Origin: Pyxidicoccus trucidator
GTDB lineage: Bacteria; Myxococcota; Myxococcia; Myxococcales; Myxococcaceae
Direction of reading: 5' to 3'
Assembly (NCBI RefSeq): GCF_010894435.1
Contig: NZ_JAAIXZ010000003.1
Span: 682,001 to 746,000, forward strand
Length of the DNA: 64,000 bases
The stretch's first letter is position 1, and every line of letters starts with the position of its first letter. The notes under the pieces are model-generated. The model ran no database searches and was not told the DNA's origin. It worked only from the letters and a program-made list of their open reading frames with translations. Positions 53,457 through 60,323 of the stretch are shown piece after piece. The position numbers and the translations under genes were made by a program.

Positions 53457-56042
53457 CTACCCGGGAGCGGCCGCGTAGGCCACGCGCTCGGCGCGGGGGC
53501 CCGCGCGGGGCAGGGTGACGATGAAGGTGGAGCCCTCCTTCAGCCGGCTCTCCACCTGGATGCTGCCGCCCAGCGCCTCCACGAGGCTGCGGGTGATGAA
53601 GAGGCCCAGCCCCAGGCCGCCATAGTGCCGGCCGGACACGGCCCGCTCGAAGCGGCCGAAGATGCGCTCCTGGTCCTGCGGGGAGATGCCGATGCCCTCG
53701 TCCCGCACCGTCAGCCGCACCTGGTCCCCCAGGTCCTCGACGCGCGCGTGGATGTCGCCGCCGGCGCCATAGCGGACGGCATTGGAGAGCAGGTTGGTGA
53801 CGACCTGCTCCAGCCTCAGCCTGTCCCAGTGCCCGCGCGTGTCCTCCGCGGACTCGATGCGCAGGAGCGAGCCGGCCTTCGCCGCCTCGGGGCCGAACCA
53901 GTCCGCCACCTCCTTCAGCACGTCGCCCAGGTCCGTCTCCGCCAGCTCCAGCGTCATCCGGCCATGGTTGAGGCGCCCGACGTCGAGCAGCGCGCCCACC
54001 AGCCCCGTCAGCTTGCGCACCTGCGCGCGCGCCAGGTCCAGGTGGTGTCGCGCCCGCGCGTCGTGGGAGGCGATGCCGTCCTGCCACAGCTCGCGCGCCA
54101 GGGTGGCGAGCGTCAGCTGCAGGGGTGTCAGGGGCGTGCGCAGCTCGTGCGAGGCCACGGTGATGAACTCGTCGCGCACGCGCACCGCGGACTGGGCCTC
54201 GTCATAGAGGCGCGCATTGTCCAGCGCGAGCGCGGCCCGGCGGGCCAGGTCCTCGGCCACGCGCTGGTCCTGGGCGTCATGGTGCCGGTCCTCGCGCCCG
54301 TGGAGGAACGTCAGCGCCCCGAGCACCTGGTCCCGGGAGCGCAGCGGCACCGACAGCAGGGAGGTGACGCCCAGCGCGCGCAGCAGCTCCAGCTGCGGGG
54401 CGTCCGCCGAGAGGCGGGAGAGTGTCTTGCCATTGATGAAGGGCTGGCACCAGGTCTCCCCGGTGCGGATGGCGGCGGCGGGCCCGAAGGGCGCGTCGAG
54501 CTGGAGGGGATAGCGACGGGACAGCTCCCGGGCCAGCGTCTCCCGGGCCGGGTCCAGGTGCGCCACCGCCAGCCGGAAGACGCCGCCCTCCGGCTCCACC
54601 AGGTCCAGGAAGCAGCCGTCGCCGAGGTGGGGGACACACTGCCGCACCACCCGGGACAGGGTGGCCTCCGCCTCGAGCGAGCTGGCCAGCGTCTCGCTCA
54701 CCATGGCGAGGAAGGTCTGGTCCTCCTTGGCCCGCTTGAGCTCGGTGATGTCCACGAAGCCCGCCACCACCGCCCGCAGCCGCCCCTGGCGGTCGTGGAT
54801 GGGGCCGGCCTTGATGCGGAAGGTGCGCACGGCGCCGTCGGGGCGGCTGTACAGCATGTCCTCCTCGCCCGAAGGCTCGTCGGTGAGCAGCACCCGGGCC
54901 ATGGGATACTCCTCCCCCTTGTAGCGGCGCCCGTCCGGGTGGACGGCGCGGTAGCGCGCGAAGTCCGCGATGCACGTGGTCTCGAGCATCGGATGGCCGA
55001 TGAGCCGCTCTGCCTCCTCGTTGGCGTGCAGCGTCCGTCCCGAGGGGGCCTCGGCGATGTGCACCGCGACGGGGAGCTGCTGGAGGATGGCCTCCAGCCT
55101 GTCTCGCTCCGACTGCTGCTGAACCAGCAGCTTCTCCCGCTCCTCCTGTGCGCGCCGGAAGTCGGTGATGTCGGTGATGAAGCCCTCCAGCAGCTGGACC
55201 TCGCCCCCGGGCCCGTAGATGCCCACGCCGCGCTCCCACACCCACCGCTCCTCTCCCGCGCGGGTGCGGATGCGGTAGGTGAGGGTGAAGGGGGAGCGGG
55301 TGGCGAGCGCCGCCTCTATCTCCTCCCAGACTCGCGCGTATTCCTCCGGGGTCATGAGGTGTCCCCACCGGAGGCCGTCCCGGGTGAACTCCTCGGGGCC
55401 ATGGCCACAGAGGGCCCGGGTGCCTTCGCTGGCGTACACCAGGGGCCAGAAGGGCTCGTAGCGGCTGCGGTAGACCATGCCGGGCACGTTTCCCAGGAGG
55501 GTGCCCAGCACGCGCTCGCTCTCGCGCGCGGCGGCTTCCGCCTGTCCGGCACGCGCCTGCGCCGCGCGCCTGGAGCCCTTCTGGCGCCGCAGCTCCAGGC
55601 ACATGCGCACCTTGGCGCGGACGGCCTCCGCATGGAGCGGCTCCAGCAGGAAGTCCACCTCTCCCAGCGCGTAGCCGCGCAGCAGGTCCGCCTCGTCACA
55701 CGGCGGCCGCCCCACCAGCAGCAGCGGTGTGTGCTCCAGCGCGGGTGTCGCGCGCAGGTGGAAGGCCGTCTCGAGCCCGCCCGCCCAGCCGCTCCGGGCA
55801 TCGATGAGGACACAGGGGGGCGGCTCGCCGGTGCGCCCCGCGCGCATCGCCTCCTCCGCGCTCAGGCGCTGGAGGGGGTGACCCAGGGGAGCGAGCATGG
55901 CGAGCAGGTCCGCGCCATCACCCGGTGGAGGCTCCACGAGGAGCAGGGGAGGGCGTTCTTCCTCCCGGGGGCCGGAAGAGCCCTCGAGCGGTTCATGCGC
56001 CGCCTGCCCACGAGGGGACGCTTCCGGCCGAGCTTCGCTCAT
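53457..56042 (-). CDS. Multi-domain sensor histidine kinase with degenerate receiver domain
   Basis: The product is 861 residues from ATG 56042; a TTG at 56078 would add 12 residues. Residues about 31-150 form a receiver-like domain with Asp81 (LIDARSGW) but Glu134 where the conserved Lys should be (FLLEP), so it is probably not phosphorylated normally. Two PAS domains follow (about 180-300 and 310-430), then a GAF domain (about 440-590). HisKA carries His632 (ASHELRTPLTPLQ) and HATPase has NLLSNAVRYGAGG and GLGLGLFITRSLVEALGG. There is no membrane segment, so it is cytoplasmic. No cognate regulator is adjacent (orphan). Confidence 0.92.
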   Translation of the reverse strand: MSEARPEASPRGQAAHEPLEGSSGPREEERPPLLLVEPPPGDGADLLAMLAPLGHPLQRLSAEEAMRAGRTGEPPPCVLIDARSGWAGGLETAFHLRATPALEHTPLLLVGRPPCDEADLLRGYALGEVDFLLEPLHAEAVRAKVRMCLELRRQKGSRRAAQARAGQAEAAARESERVLGTLLGNVPGMVYRSRYEPFWPLVYASEGTRALCGHGPEEFTRDGLRWGHLMTPEEYARVWEEIEAALATRSPFTLTYRIRTRAGEERWVWERGVGIYGPGGEVQLLEGFITDITDFRRAQEEREKLLVQQQSERDRLEAILQQLPVAVHIAEAPSGRTLHANEEAERLIGHPMLETTCIADFARYRAVHPDGRRYKGEEYPMARVLLTDEPSGEEDMLYSRPDGAVRTFRIKAGPIHDRQGRLRAVVAGFVDITELKRAKEDQTFLAMVSETLASSLEAEATLSRVVRQCVPHLGDGCFLDLVEPEGGVFRLAVAHLDPARETLARELSRRYPLQLDAPFGPAAAIRTGETWCQPFINGKTLSRLSADAPQLELLRALGVTSLLSVPLRSRDQVLGALTFLHGREDRHHDAQDQRVAEDLARRAALALDNARLYDEAQSAVRVRDEFITVASHELRTPLTPLQLTLATLARELWQDGIASHDARARHHLDLARAQVRKLTGLVGALLDVGRLNHGRMTLELAETDLGDVLKEVADWFGPEAAKAGSLLRIESAEDTRGHWDRLRLEQVVTNLLSNAVRYGAGGDIHARVEDLGDQVRLTVRDEGIGISPQDQERIFGRFERAVSGRHYGGLGLGLFITRSLVEALGGSIQVESRLKEGSTFIVTLPRAGPRAERVAYAAAPG

Positions 56043-56155
56043 TGGCCCCGTGCCTCCCTGCTGCCCACACCCTGACAAAGGTGGTGGCGGAGGCGCGCGT
56101 TGCCACCCACCCTGGCGGGCCGGCGGGAGGCACCTCCACGGAAGGCAGCCGGACG

Positions 56156-57511
56156 TCAGCCGGCGGGCCGCTCGTACACCTTGGTGCTGCCGTTGCTCTG
56201 CAGGGTGTCGCCCTCCCAGTAGAAGCGGGGGGAGAGGGCACGCAGCTCCCGGGGGGCTCTCGCGCTGGTGGGCAGCCGCTCCAGGCCCAGGGGGCTCTGC
56301 ACGGAAGACCCCACTGGCAGCACGGAAGTCGCACCCGCGAGCATGCCCAGGCGGATGTCAGGGAGGACGAAGCCCGGACGGAGCGCCGCGTCGACCGCGT
56401 CCGCTGGCGAGTCCAACACCAGGGTGCCCTGCTCCGCCAGCGACCCGCCCGAGAGCACCCAGCGGTGCAGCGTCTGGCCGGTGGCCTGGAAGGGCTCGCC
56501 CACGCGCGTCCACACCACGCCCTCCTCGAGGCCCACCGGCGTGCCCGGCAGGGCCAGGCAGGGCGCACCCGTGGGGGCGAAGGCCCCGTCAGGTCCGAGC
56601 TGGTACGGACACGCCTGGCTGTTCGGCCGCTGCCGCATCCGCACCACCAGCACCCGGTCCAGGGACTCGCGCACCAGCAGGCCCACCACGCCGTCGGTGC
56701 CGAGAATCGCCTCGTCGCCCGCCGTCCACGAGGTGGCGCCAGCGGCGGCGAGGACGCCGGTGTCCGAGAAGGTGAAGCGGTGCAGGCGCTGGTCATCGAG
56801 CACCCACAGCTCGTGCTCCGAGGCGAGGCGACTCTGGACGACCCGCACCGGCGCCGCCGTGCCGAGCAGCAGCGAGCCGGTCAGCTCCAGCTCGGTGCCC
56901 GTGTCCACGAAGCGGCGCACCCGGCCCTCACCCACCACCCAGACGACGTTGCCCGAGACGGCCACGTCGGGGGGGATGGAGGAGGTGCCCAGCCGCACCA
57001 CGCGTCCGCTCGGCTCGCGCAGCGCCGCCCCGTCACACAGCCAGGTGCCCCGCGTGGTGCGGTCCAGCTGCGTACAGCGGGGCAGCGGCAGGACGATGGC
57101 GGAGTTGTTCCCGCTCCAGTCCCCCGCCACATAGGCGCCGAGCTGCTGGACGCTGCCCACGGGGGCGAAGGCGACGAGGACGTGGTGGCGGCCGGTCGTC
57201 CGGGGCGTGAAGCGGACGGTGGCAATCGCTCCGCCATGGCGCAGCATCACCTCGGAGGGGAGGATGTGGTTGCCCGGGTCGTACACCGTCGCGGTGACGC
57301 TCTCCGGAAACTGGGACTCGGCAGTGTCGTCACAGGATTGGGTCTGGACGGCGGGGACCTCGAACGTCGCCTCGGCGCCCACCCGGAACGACTCCGGGCG
57401 GGGCGTGGTGCCGCTGAAGATGGGCATGGCGCTGCAGGGGGAGTCGGAGCCCGAACAGCCGGAGAGGGCCAGCAGGGCTGTCAACGCGAGCAGGGGGCGG
57501 GCGGTCTTCAT
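56156..57511 (-). CDS. Hypothetical lipoprotein, likely beta-propeller
   Basis: The product is 451 residues from ATG 57511. The lipobox is LSGC (Cys19), followed by a Ser-rich segment. Residues about 40-130 are an immunoglobulin-like domain (VTATVYDPGNHILPS; ATVRFTPRTTGRHHVLVAF). The remainder is strand-rich with several Cys and WxxG units (DVAVSGNVVWVVGEGRVRRF; ASEHELWVLDDQRLHRF), consistent with a propeller. No family is recognised. It is divergent from the first peptide-tRNA module, with 161 bases between its start and the module promoter. Confidence 0.7.
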   Translation of the reverse strand: MKTARPLLALTALLALSGCSGSDSPCSAMPIFSGTTPRPESFRVGAEATFEVPAVQTQSCDDTAESQFPESVTATVYDPGNHILPSEVMLRHGGAIATVRFTPRTTGRHHVLVAFAPVGSVQQLGAYVAGDWSGNNSAIVLPLPRCTQLDRTTRGTWLCDGAALREPSGRVVRLGTSSIPPDVAVSGNVVWVVGEGRVRRFVDTGTELELTGSLLLGTAAPVRVVQSRLASEHELWVLDDQRLHRFTFSDTGVLAAAGATSWTAGDEAILGTDGVVGLLVRESLDRVLVVRMRQRPNSQACPYQLGPDGAFAPTGAPCLALPGTPVGLEEGVVWTRVGEPFQATGQTLHRWVLSGGSLAEQGTLVLDSPADAVDAALRPGFVLPDIRLGMLAGATSVLPVGSSVQSPLGLERLPTSARAPRELRALSPRFYWEGDTLQSNGSTKVYERPAG

Positions 57512-57672
57512 TGGGGGGAGGGTCGCCCGAGGTCCCTTCGGCCTGGGGGTGTGGCGACCCTCCCTTCCTCTTACCCCCATTTCCCCCGCCGGTCAGCCCC
57601 GGGGGCCGGGGGTGTCCGGCGCCCGGCGGAGCTCCTGGCCGGGAGGGCAACCGGTGGAAGGGAAATCCCCCG

Positions 57673-57699
57673 TGTCAGGCGTGGCGTTTCCGGCGCGTC
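57673..57699 (+). promoter_or_regulatory. ECF-like promoter of peptide-tRNA module A
   Basis: TGTCAGG (57673-57679), 16 bases, then CGTC (57696-57699), 26 bases before the ATG. The same two boxes at the same spacings precede modules B and C. The pattern is close to the TGTCACA/CGTC promoters reported for ECF41-group sigma factors (from memory). Confidence 0.6.
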
Positions 57700-57725
57700 A
57701 CTCTTCGCTGAAAGGAGCGGTGACC

Positions 57726-57875
57726 ATGAACACGGCGAACCTGATGAGCCCGATGAACCCCGAGCTGAACAACCTTGTCATCGGCATCGACGCGCTCCAG
57801 CCCGCCCGTCTGGCCACCGCTCCTGCACCCGCGCCCGTGGGTCCCGCCGCTGGCGGTGAACCGCCCGGAACCTGA
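57726..57875 (+). CDS. Module A small peptide of the tRNA-linked family
   Basis: The product is 49 residues. AAAGGAG at 57711-57717 stands 8 bases before the ATG. The N-terminal half, MNTANLMSPMNPELNNLVIG then IDAL, is nearly identical to the module B peptide. The C-terminal half has diverged to Ala/Pro-rich sequence but keeps the ending GEPPGT, matching DSPPGL and DSPPGF in the others. There is no signal peptide or Cys. The pattern of a conserved leader with a variable core recalls a precursor peptide, but no modifying enzyme is adjacent; a leader peptide controlling the tRNAs downstream is the alternative. Function is unknown. Conservation of frame, ribosome site and ends argues it is translated. 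Confidence 0.65.
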   Translation: MNTANLMSPMNPELNNLVIGIDALQPARLATAPAPAPVGPAAGGEPPGT

Positions 57876-57882
57876 CCCGCCA

Positions 57883-57954
57883 CGCCCCGTCACCTGACGA
57901 GGCGCGGTGAGCAGGGGCCGGGCTCCCACAGGGGAACCCGGCCTCTTGTCGTTT
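57883..57954 (+). terminator. Double hairpin between module A peptide and tRNAs
   Basis: The first hairpin (57883-57904) is CGCC..GTC-ACCT-GAC..GGCG. The second (57913-57946) pairs AGGGGCCGGG with CCCGGCCTCT plus an inner TCCC/GGGG stem and is followed by TGTCGTTT. CCGGGT just after it could pair with ACCCGG of the second stem, giving an alternative fold. Both hairpins recur in modules B and C, so an attenuator is plausible. Confidence 0.6.
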
Positions 57955-57979
57955 CCGGGTCCACGCAGCCGCAGCACAC

Positions 57980-58051
57980 GCAGTCGTGGCCGAGAGGTGA
58001 GGCACCTGAGCGCCACTCAGGAACACGCGGGTTCGACTCCCGCCGACTGCT
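57980..58051 (+). tRNA. tRNA-like gene, anticodon position reads GCC (Gly)
   Basis: A full cloverleaf of 72 bases: acceptor GCAGTCG/CGACTGC (7 pairs), D-stem GCC/GGC, anticodon stem CCTGA/TCAGG, T-arm GCGGG-TTCGACT-CCCGC. The anticodon loop GCGCCAC has C at position 33 instead of U. G32 and C38 can pair, leaving a 5-base loop, and the D-arm is of Ser/Leu type. CCA is not encoded. It may be an atypical or decayed tRNA. Confidence 0.6.
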
Positions 58052-58053
58052 TA

Positions 58054-58131
58054 TCGGGATGTAGCTCAGCTTGGACAAGAGCGCGCGCTTGGGGTGCGCG
58101 AGGTCGCTGGTTCGAATCCAGTCATCCCGAC
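58054..58131 (+). tRNA. tRNA-Pro (anticodon GGG)
   Basis: Acceptor TCGGGAT/ATCCCGA, D-arm GCTC..GAGC, anticodon stem CGCGC/GCGCG with loop TTGGGGT, and T-arm with TTCGAAT. All standard; it reads CCC. It starts 2 bases after the preceding tRNA-like gene. CCA is not encoded. Confidence 0.88.
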
Positions 58132-58151
58132 TCGAAACACCCTGCTTCATC

Positions 58152-58222
58152 GGGGCCATGGCTCAAAGGGAGAGCACCCGGCTGGCTTCCGGGAGATCCG
58201 GGTTCGATTCCCGGTGGTTCCA
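58152..58222 (+). tRNA. tRNA-Ala (anticodon GGC)
   Basis: Acceptor GGGGCCA/TGGTTCC contains the alanine identity pair G3-U70. The anticodon stem is CCCGG/CCGGG with loop CTGGCTT, and the T-arm is CCGGG-TTCGATT-CCCGG. The D-loop is short (AAAGGGA). It reads GCC. It is the last gene of module A. Confidence 0.85.
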
Positions 58223-58228
58223 CTCGAC

Positions 58229-58618
58229 TCAAGCGGACATCGGCGTGCAGAGCTCCACGAGCACTCCGTCGATGTCCCGCACGTAGGCCACCGTCTGCCC
58301 CCAGGGCTTCTGCTTGGGAGGCTGGGCGGGCCGGGCGCCGGCCTTCACCGCGCGCTCGAAGGCGGCCTGCACGTCCGGCGTGACGAGCGCCACCTCCACT
58401 CCGGCCGCGTCCTCCTTCACCCGGTTGGGACGCACGGTGAGGCCGTTGTCCTTCGCCATGCCCTCCGCCGCGAAGGCCAGCGCCGTCGCGCCCGTCTCCA
58501 TCTCCGCGTACATGTTGCTCTCGTGGAGGAAGCGGCGTTGCAGGCCGAAGGCCTTCTCGTAGAAGTCGACGGTGGCGGGCACGTCCTGCACGTAGAGGAT
58601 GACGTAGCCGAGCTTCAT
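58229..58618 (-). CDS. VOC-family (glyoxalase-like) protein
   Basis: The product is 129 residues. Two beta-alpha-beta-beta-beta modules: MKLGYVILYVQDVPATVDFYEKAF with a first-module Glu in MYAEMETGATALAF, and the second module VEVALVTPDVQAAFERAV with WGQTVAYVRDIDGVLVEL ending in a metal-ligand-like Glu. The family includes glyoxalase I, antibiotic-binding proteins and dioxygenases; the specific reaction is not visible. Its stop lies 6 bases from the 3' end of the tRNA-Ala gene on the opposite strand, so it converges on module A. Confidence 0.9.
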   Translation of the reverse strand: MKLGYVILYVQDVPATVDFYEKAFGLQRRFLHESNMYAEMETGATALAFAAEGMAKDNGLTVRPNRVKEDAAGVEVALVTPDVQAAFERAVKAGARPAQPPKQKPWGQTVAYVRDIDGVLVELCTPMSA

Positions 58619-58706
58619 GGTGGAGCACTCCGGTGTAGGGGTGAAGCAGCGTGCGGGGTTGTTCTCACGGTGCGCACGGGCCTGTCTTGAAGGAATCGGA
58701 CAGGGC

Positions 58707-59480
58707 TCATCCGGCGAGCGCGGTGGGGGTGACGCCCGCCAGGTCGCGGACCTCGCGCGACAGGTGGGCCTGGTCCGAGTACCCGCAGGCGAGCGCCACG
58801 GACGCCAGGTCCTCGCCTCCCCCCGAGCGCAGCAGCGTCACGGCCCGCTGGAAGCGGAGCACCCGGGCGAGCAGCTTCGGCGGCACGCCGGCCTCGTCCA
58901 GCACGTCCCGGTGCAGGGTGCGCTCGCTCACGCCCAGCGTCCGCGCCAGCTCGGACATGCGCACCTGTCCTCCCGCGGCCTGGAGCTGGCGCAGGGCCCG
59001 GGCGGCGCGGGGACGCGGCTCGCCCCGGAGCGCCGCCCGCCGGAAGGCGACGGCCTGCTGGAGGTGGGACAGGGCGTGCACCGGGGAGGGACAGTCCTCC
59101 AGCCGCCGCTGGAGCTCCGTGAAGTCCGGCGCGCAGTCCGCCACGGAGACGTTGAGCCCGCACAATTCGCGAGGGCTCACGCCGAGCAGGGGGAGCGCCC
59201 AGCCGGGCTTGAAGCGGACGCCGAAGCTCACCGCTCCGGGCGTGACGTCGACGAGGGCGAAGCGCTCCATGGGGCCGACGACGACCAGCCTCGGGTCGGC
59301 CAGCCACGTCGGGCCGCTCGCCGCGTGGAACTGGAAGATGAGGTCGGTGCAGCCGTCCGGGAGGATGCGCTGGGGACGCGTCCCGGTGCCCGCGGCGCGG
59401 GGCGGGCCGGTGAATCGCCAGAAGGCGTCCACCGCCTCCGCCAGGCAGGCGGGCGGTGCCCACTCCTCATAGCCCGTCAT
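58707..59480 (-). CDS. AraC-family transcriptional regulator
   Basis: The product is 257 residues from ATG 59480, chosen because GGAGGT lies 5 bases upstream; a GTG at 59507 is less likely. The N-terminal half is a sensor-type domain (ILPDGCTDLIFQFHA; VTPGAVSFGVRFKPGWALPL), as in AraC regulators with a DUF6597-like domain. The C-terminal half has two helix-turn-helix motifs (SELARTLGVSERTLHRDVLD; LASVALACGYSDQAHLSREV). It is 88 bases upstream of the VOC gene on the same strand and probably regulates it. Its start is only 40 bases from the module B promoter box, so its binding could affect that promoter too (inference). Confidence 0.9.
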   Translation of the reverse strand: MTGYEEWAPPACLAEAVDAFWRFTGPPRAAGTGTRPQRILPDGCTDLIFQFHAASGPTWLADPRLVVVGPMERFALVDVTPGAVSFGVRFKPGWALPLLGVSPRELCGLNVSVADCAPDFTELQRRLEDCPSPVHALSHLQQAVAFRRAALRGEPRPRAARALRQLQAAGGQVRMSELARTLGVSERTLHRDVLDEAGVPPKLLARVLRFQRAVTLLRSGGGEDLASVALACGYSDQAHLSREVRDLAGVTPTALAG

Positions 59481-59519
59481 CACGTACCTCCGGCCGTCAT
59501 CGCTCACCCGTCCACCGCA

Positions 59520-59546
59520 TGTCAGGGATGGATTATCACGCGCGTC
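59520..59546 (+). promoter_or_regulatory. ECF-like promoter of peptide-tRNA module B
   Basis: TGTCAGG (59520-59526), 16 bases, then CGTC (59543-59546), 26 bases before the ATG at 59573. Architecture is identical to modules A and C, while the 16-base spacers are unrelated in sequence, which is the mark of selected promoter boxes. Confidence 0.6.
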
Positions 59547-59572
59547 TATTTTCGCTGAAAGGAGCGGTGAAC

Positions 59573-59722
59573 ATGAACACGGCGAACCTGACGAGCCCGA
59601 TGAATCCCGAACTGAACAACCTTGTCATCGGCATCGACGCGCTCGCGCTCGCTGGCCTGTTCACCGCTCTGGATGCCGCGATGCTGGGAGATATCGCTGG
59701 CGATAGTCCACCCGGACTCTGA
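59573..59722 (+). CDS. Module B small peptide of the tRNA-linked family
   Basis: The product is 49 residues with ribosome site AAAGGAG at 59558-59564. The first 24 residues differ from the module A peptide only at one position (Thr for Met in NLxSPMNPELNN). The second half is hydrophobic and acidic (LALAGLFTALDAAMLGDIAG), then DSPPGL. This half could form an amphipathic helix. No Cys and few Ser/Thr, so lanthipeptide- or thiazole-type maturation is unlikely. It is encoded divergently from the AraC regulator and followed by the paired hairpins and five tRNAs. Confidence 0.68.
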   Translation: MNTANLTSPMNPELNNLVIGIDALALAGLFTALDAAMLGDIAGDSPPGL

Positions 59723-59730
59723 CCTTCCGC

Positions 59731-59800
59731 GCCCGTCTGACGACGAGGCACGAAGAGACCAGAGGCCGGGCTCCCAGAGGGGACCCGGCCTCTCGCTTTT
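59731..59800 (+). terminator. Double hairpin between module B peptide and tRNAs
   Basis: The first hairpin is weak (GCC.GTC-TGAC-GAC..GGC, 59731-59749). The second is strong: AGAGGCCGGG/CCCGGCCTCT with inner TCCC/GGGG (59761-59793), followed by CGCTTTT, the best T-run of the three modules. CCGGGT follows directly, as in the other modules. Confidence 0.65.
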
Positions 59801-59822
59801 CCGGGTCACCGCAGCACCCCTC

Positions 59823-59895
59823 GCCCCGTTCGTCTATTGGCGCAGGACACCGCACTCTCTATGCGGGAAGACGGGTTCGACTCCCGTACGGGGCA
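59823..59895 (+). tRNA. tRNA-Glu (anticodon CTC)
   Basis: Acceptor GCCCCGT/ACGGGGC, a TCGTCTA-type D-arm characteristic of tRNA-Glu, anticodon stem CCGCA/TGCGG with loop CTCTCTA, and T-arm ACGGG-TTCGACT-CCCGT. It reads GAG. A close relative is in module C at 62052. CCA is not encoded. Confidence 0.88.
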
Positions 59896-59925
59896 CTCAC
59901 GCAACACACGCAGTTCGCAGCACAT

Positions 59926-59997
59926 GCGGCCGTGGCCGAGAGGTGAGGCCCCTGAGCGCCACTCAGGAGAACGCGGGTTCAACTCCCGCCGACCGCT
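59926..59997 (+). tRNA. tRNA-like gene, anticodon position reads GCC (Gly)
   Basis: A near-copy of the gene at 57980: the same anticodon arm CCTGA-GCGCCAC-TCAGG with C33 and the same Ser/Leu-type D-arm. The acceptor GCGGCCG/CGACCGC has one C-A mismatch, and the T-loop reads TTCAACT. The preserved odd anticodon arm in two copies argues against random decay. Confidence 0.55.
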
Positions 59998-60027
59998 CTA
60001 GCGCAGGACAGCAGCAATCACAGACAT

Positions 60028-60099
60028 GGGGTCGTAGCTCAGCGGGAGAGCGCTCGGTTCGCATCCGAGAGGTCCCGGGTTCAATCCCCGGCGGCTCCA
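60028..60099 (+). tRNA. tRNA-Ala (anticodon CGC)
   Basis: Acceptor GGGGTCG/CGGCTCC with the G3-U70 alanine identity pair, standard D-arm AGCTCAGCGGGAGAGC, anticodon stem CTCGG/CCGAG with loop TTCGCAT, and T-loop TTCAATC. It reads GCG. Confidence 0.88.
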
Positions 60100-60137
60100 T
60101 TCAGCAGTCGCAGTTGTAGTCGCAGTCGTCGCACAAC

Positions 60138-60211
60138 GCCGCGGTAGCCCAATTGGTAGAGGCGCTGCCTTCAGAATGCAGAGGTTGCGGGTTCGAATCC
60201 CGCTCGCGGCA
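60138..60211 (+). tRNA. tRNA with CAG (Leu) anticodon on a short-variable-loop body
   Basis: Acceptor GCCGCGG/TCGCGGC, D-arm AGCCCAATTGGTAGAGGC, anticodon arm CTGCC-TTCAGAA-TGCAG with a mismatch at the last pair, variable loop AGGTT, T-arm GCGGG-TTCGAAT-CCCGC. The anticodon reads CUG, yet bacterial tRNA-Leu normally has a long variable arm, which is missing here. Charging identity is uncertain. Confidence 0.7.
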
Positions 60212-60234
60212 TGGCAGTTCGTAGTCTGTTTCCT

Positions 60235-60305
60235 GCTCCGGGATGCGATTGGATCGCAGCACGGCCGTCTACCGTGTGAACAGGGTTCGATTCCCTGTCG
60301 GAGCG
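60235..60305 (+). tRNA. tRNA-like gene, anticodon position reads GTC (Asp)
   Basis: Acceptor GCTCCGG/TCGGAGC, D-stem TGCG/CGCA, anticodon stem CACGG/CCGTG with loop CCGTCTA (C33 rather than U33), variable loop of 4, T-arm CAGGG-TTCGATT-CCCTG. G at position 8 replaces the near-universal U8. It folds well but is unlike standard tRNA-Asp. Confidence 0.5.
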
Positions 60306-60323
60306 CTCTTCCTGGCGTCAGTC

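Noticed and set aside
53379..56075. An 898-residue open frame opposite the large sensor kinase
   Set aside because: It is the antisense shadow of a gene with strong G/C third-position bias; composition is Arg/Ala/Gly/His-rich with no domain, while the opposite strand has complete PAS, GAF and kinase motifs.
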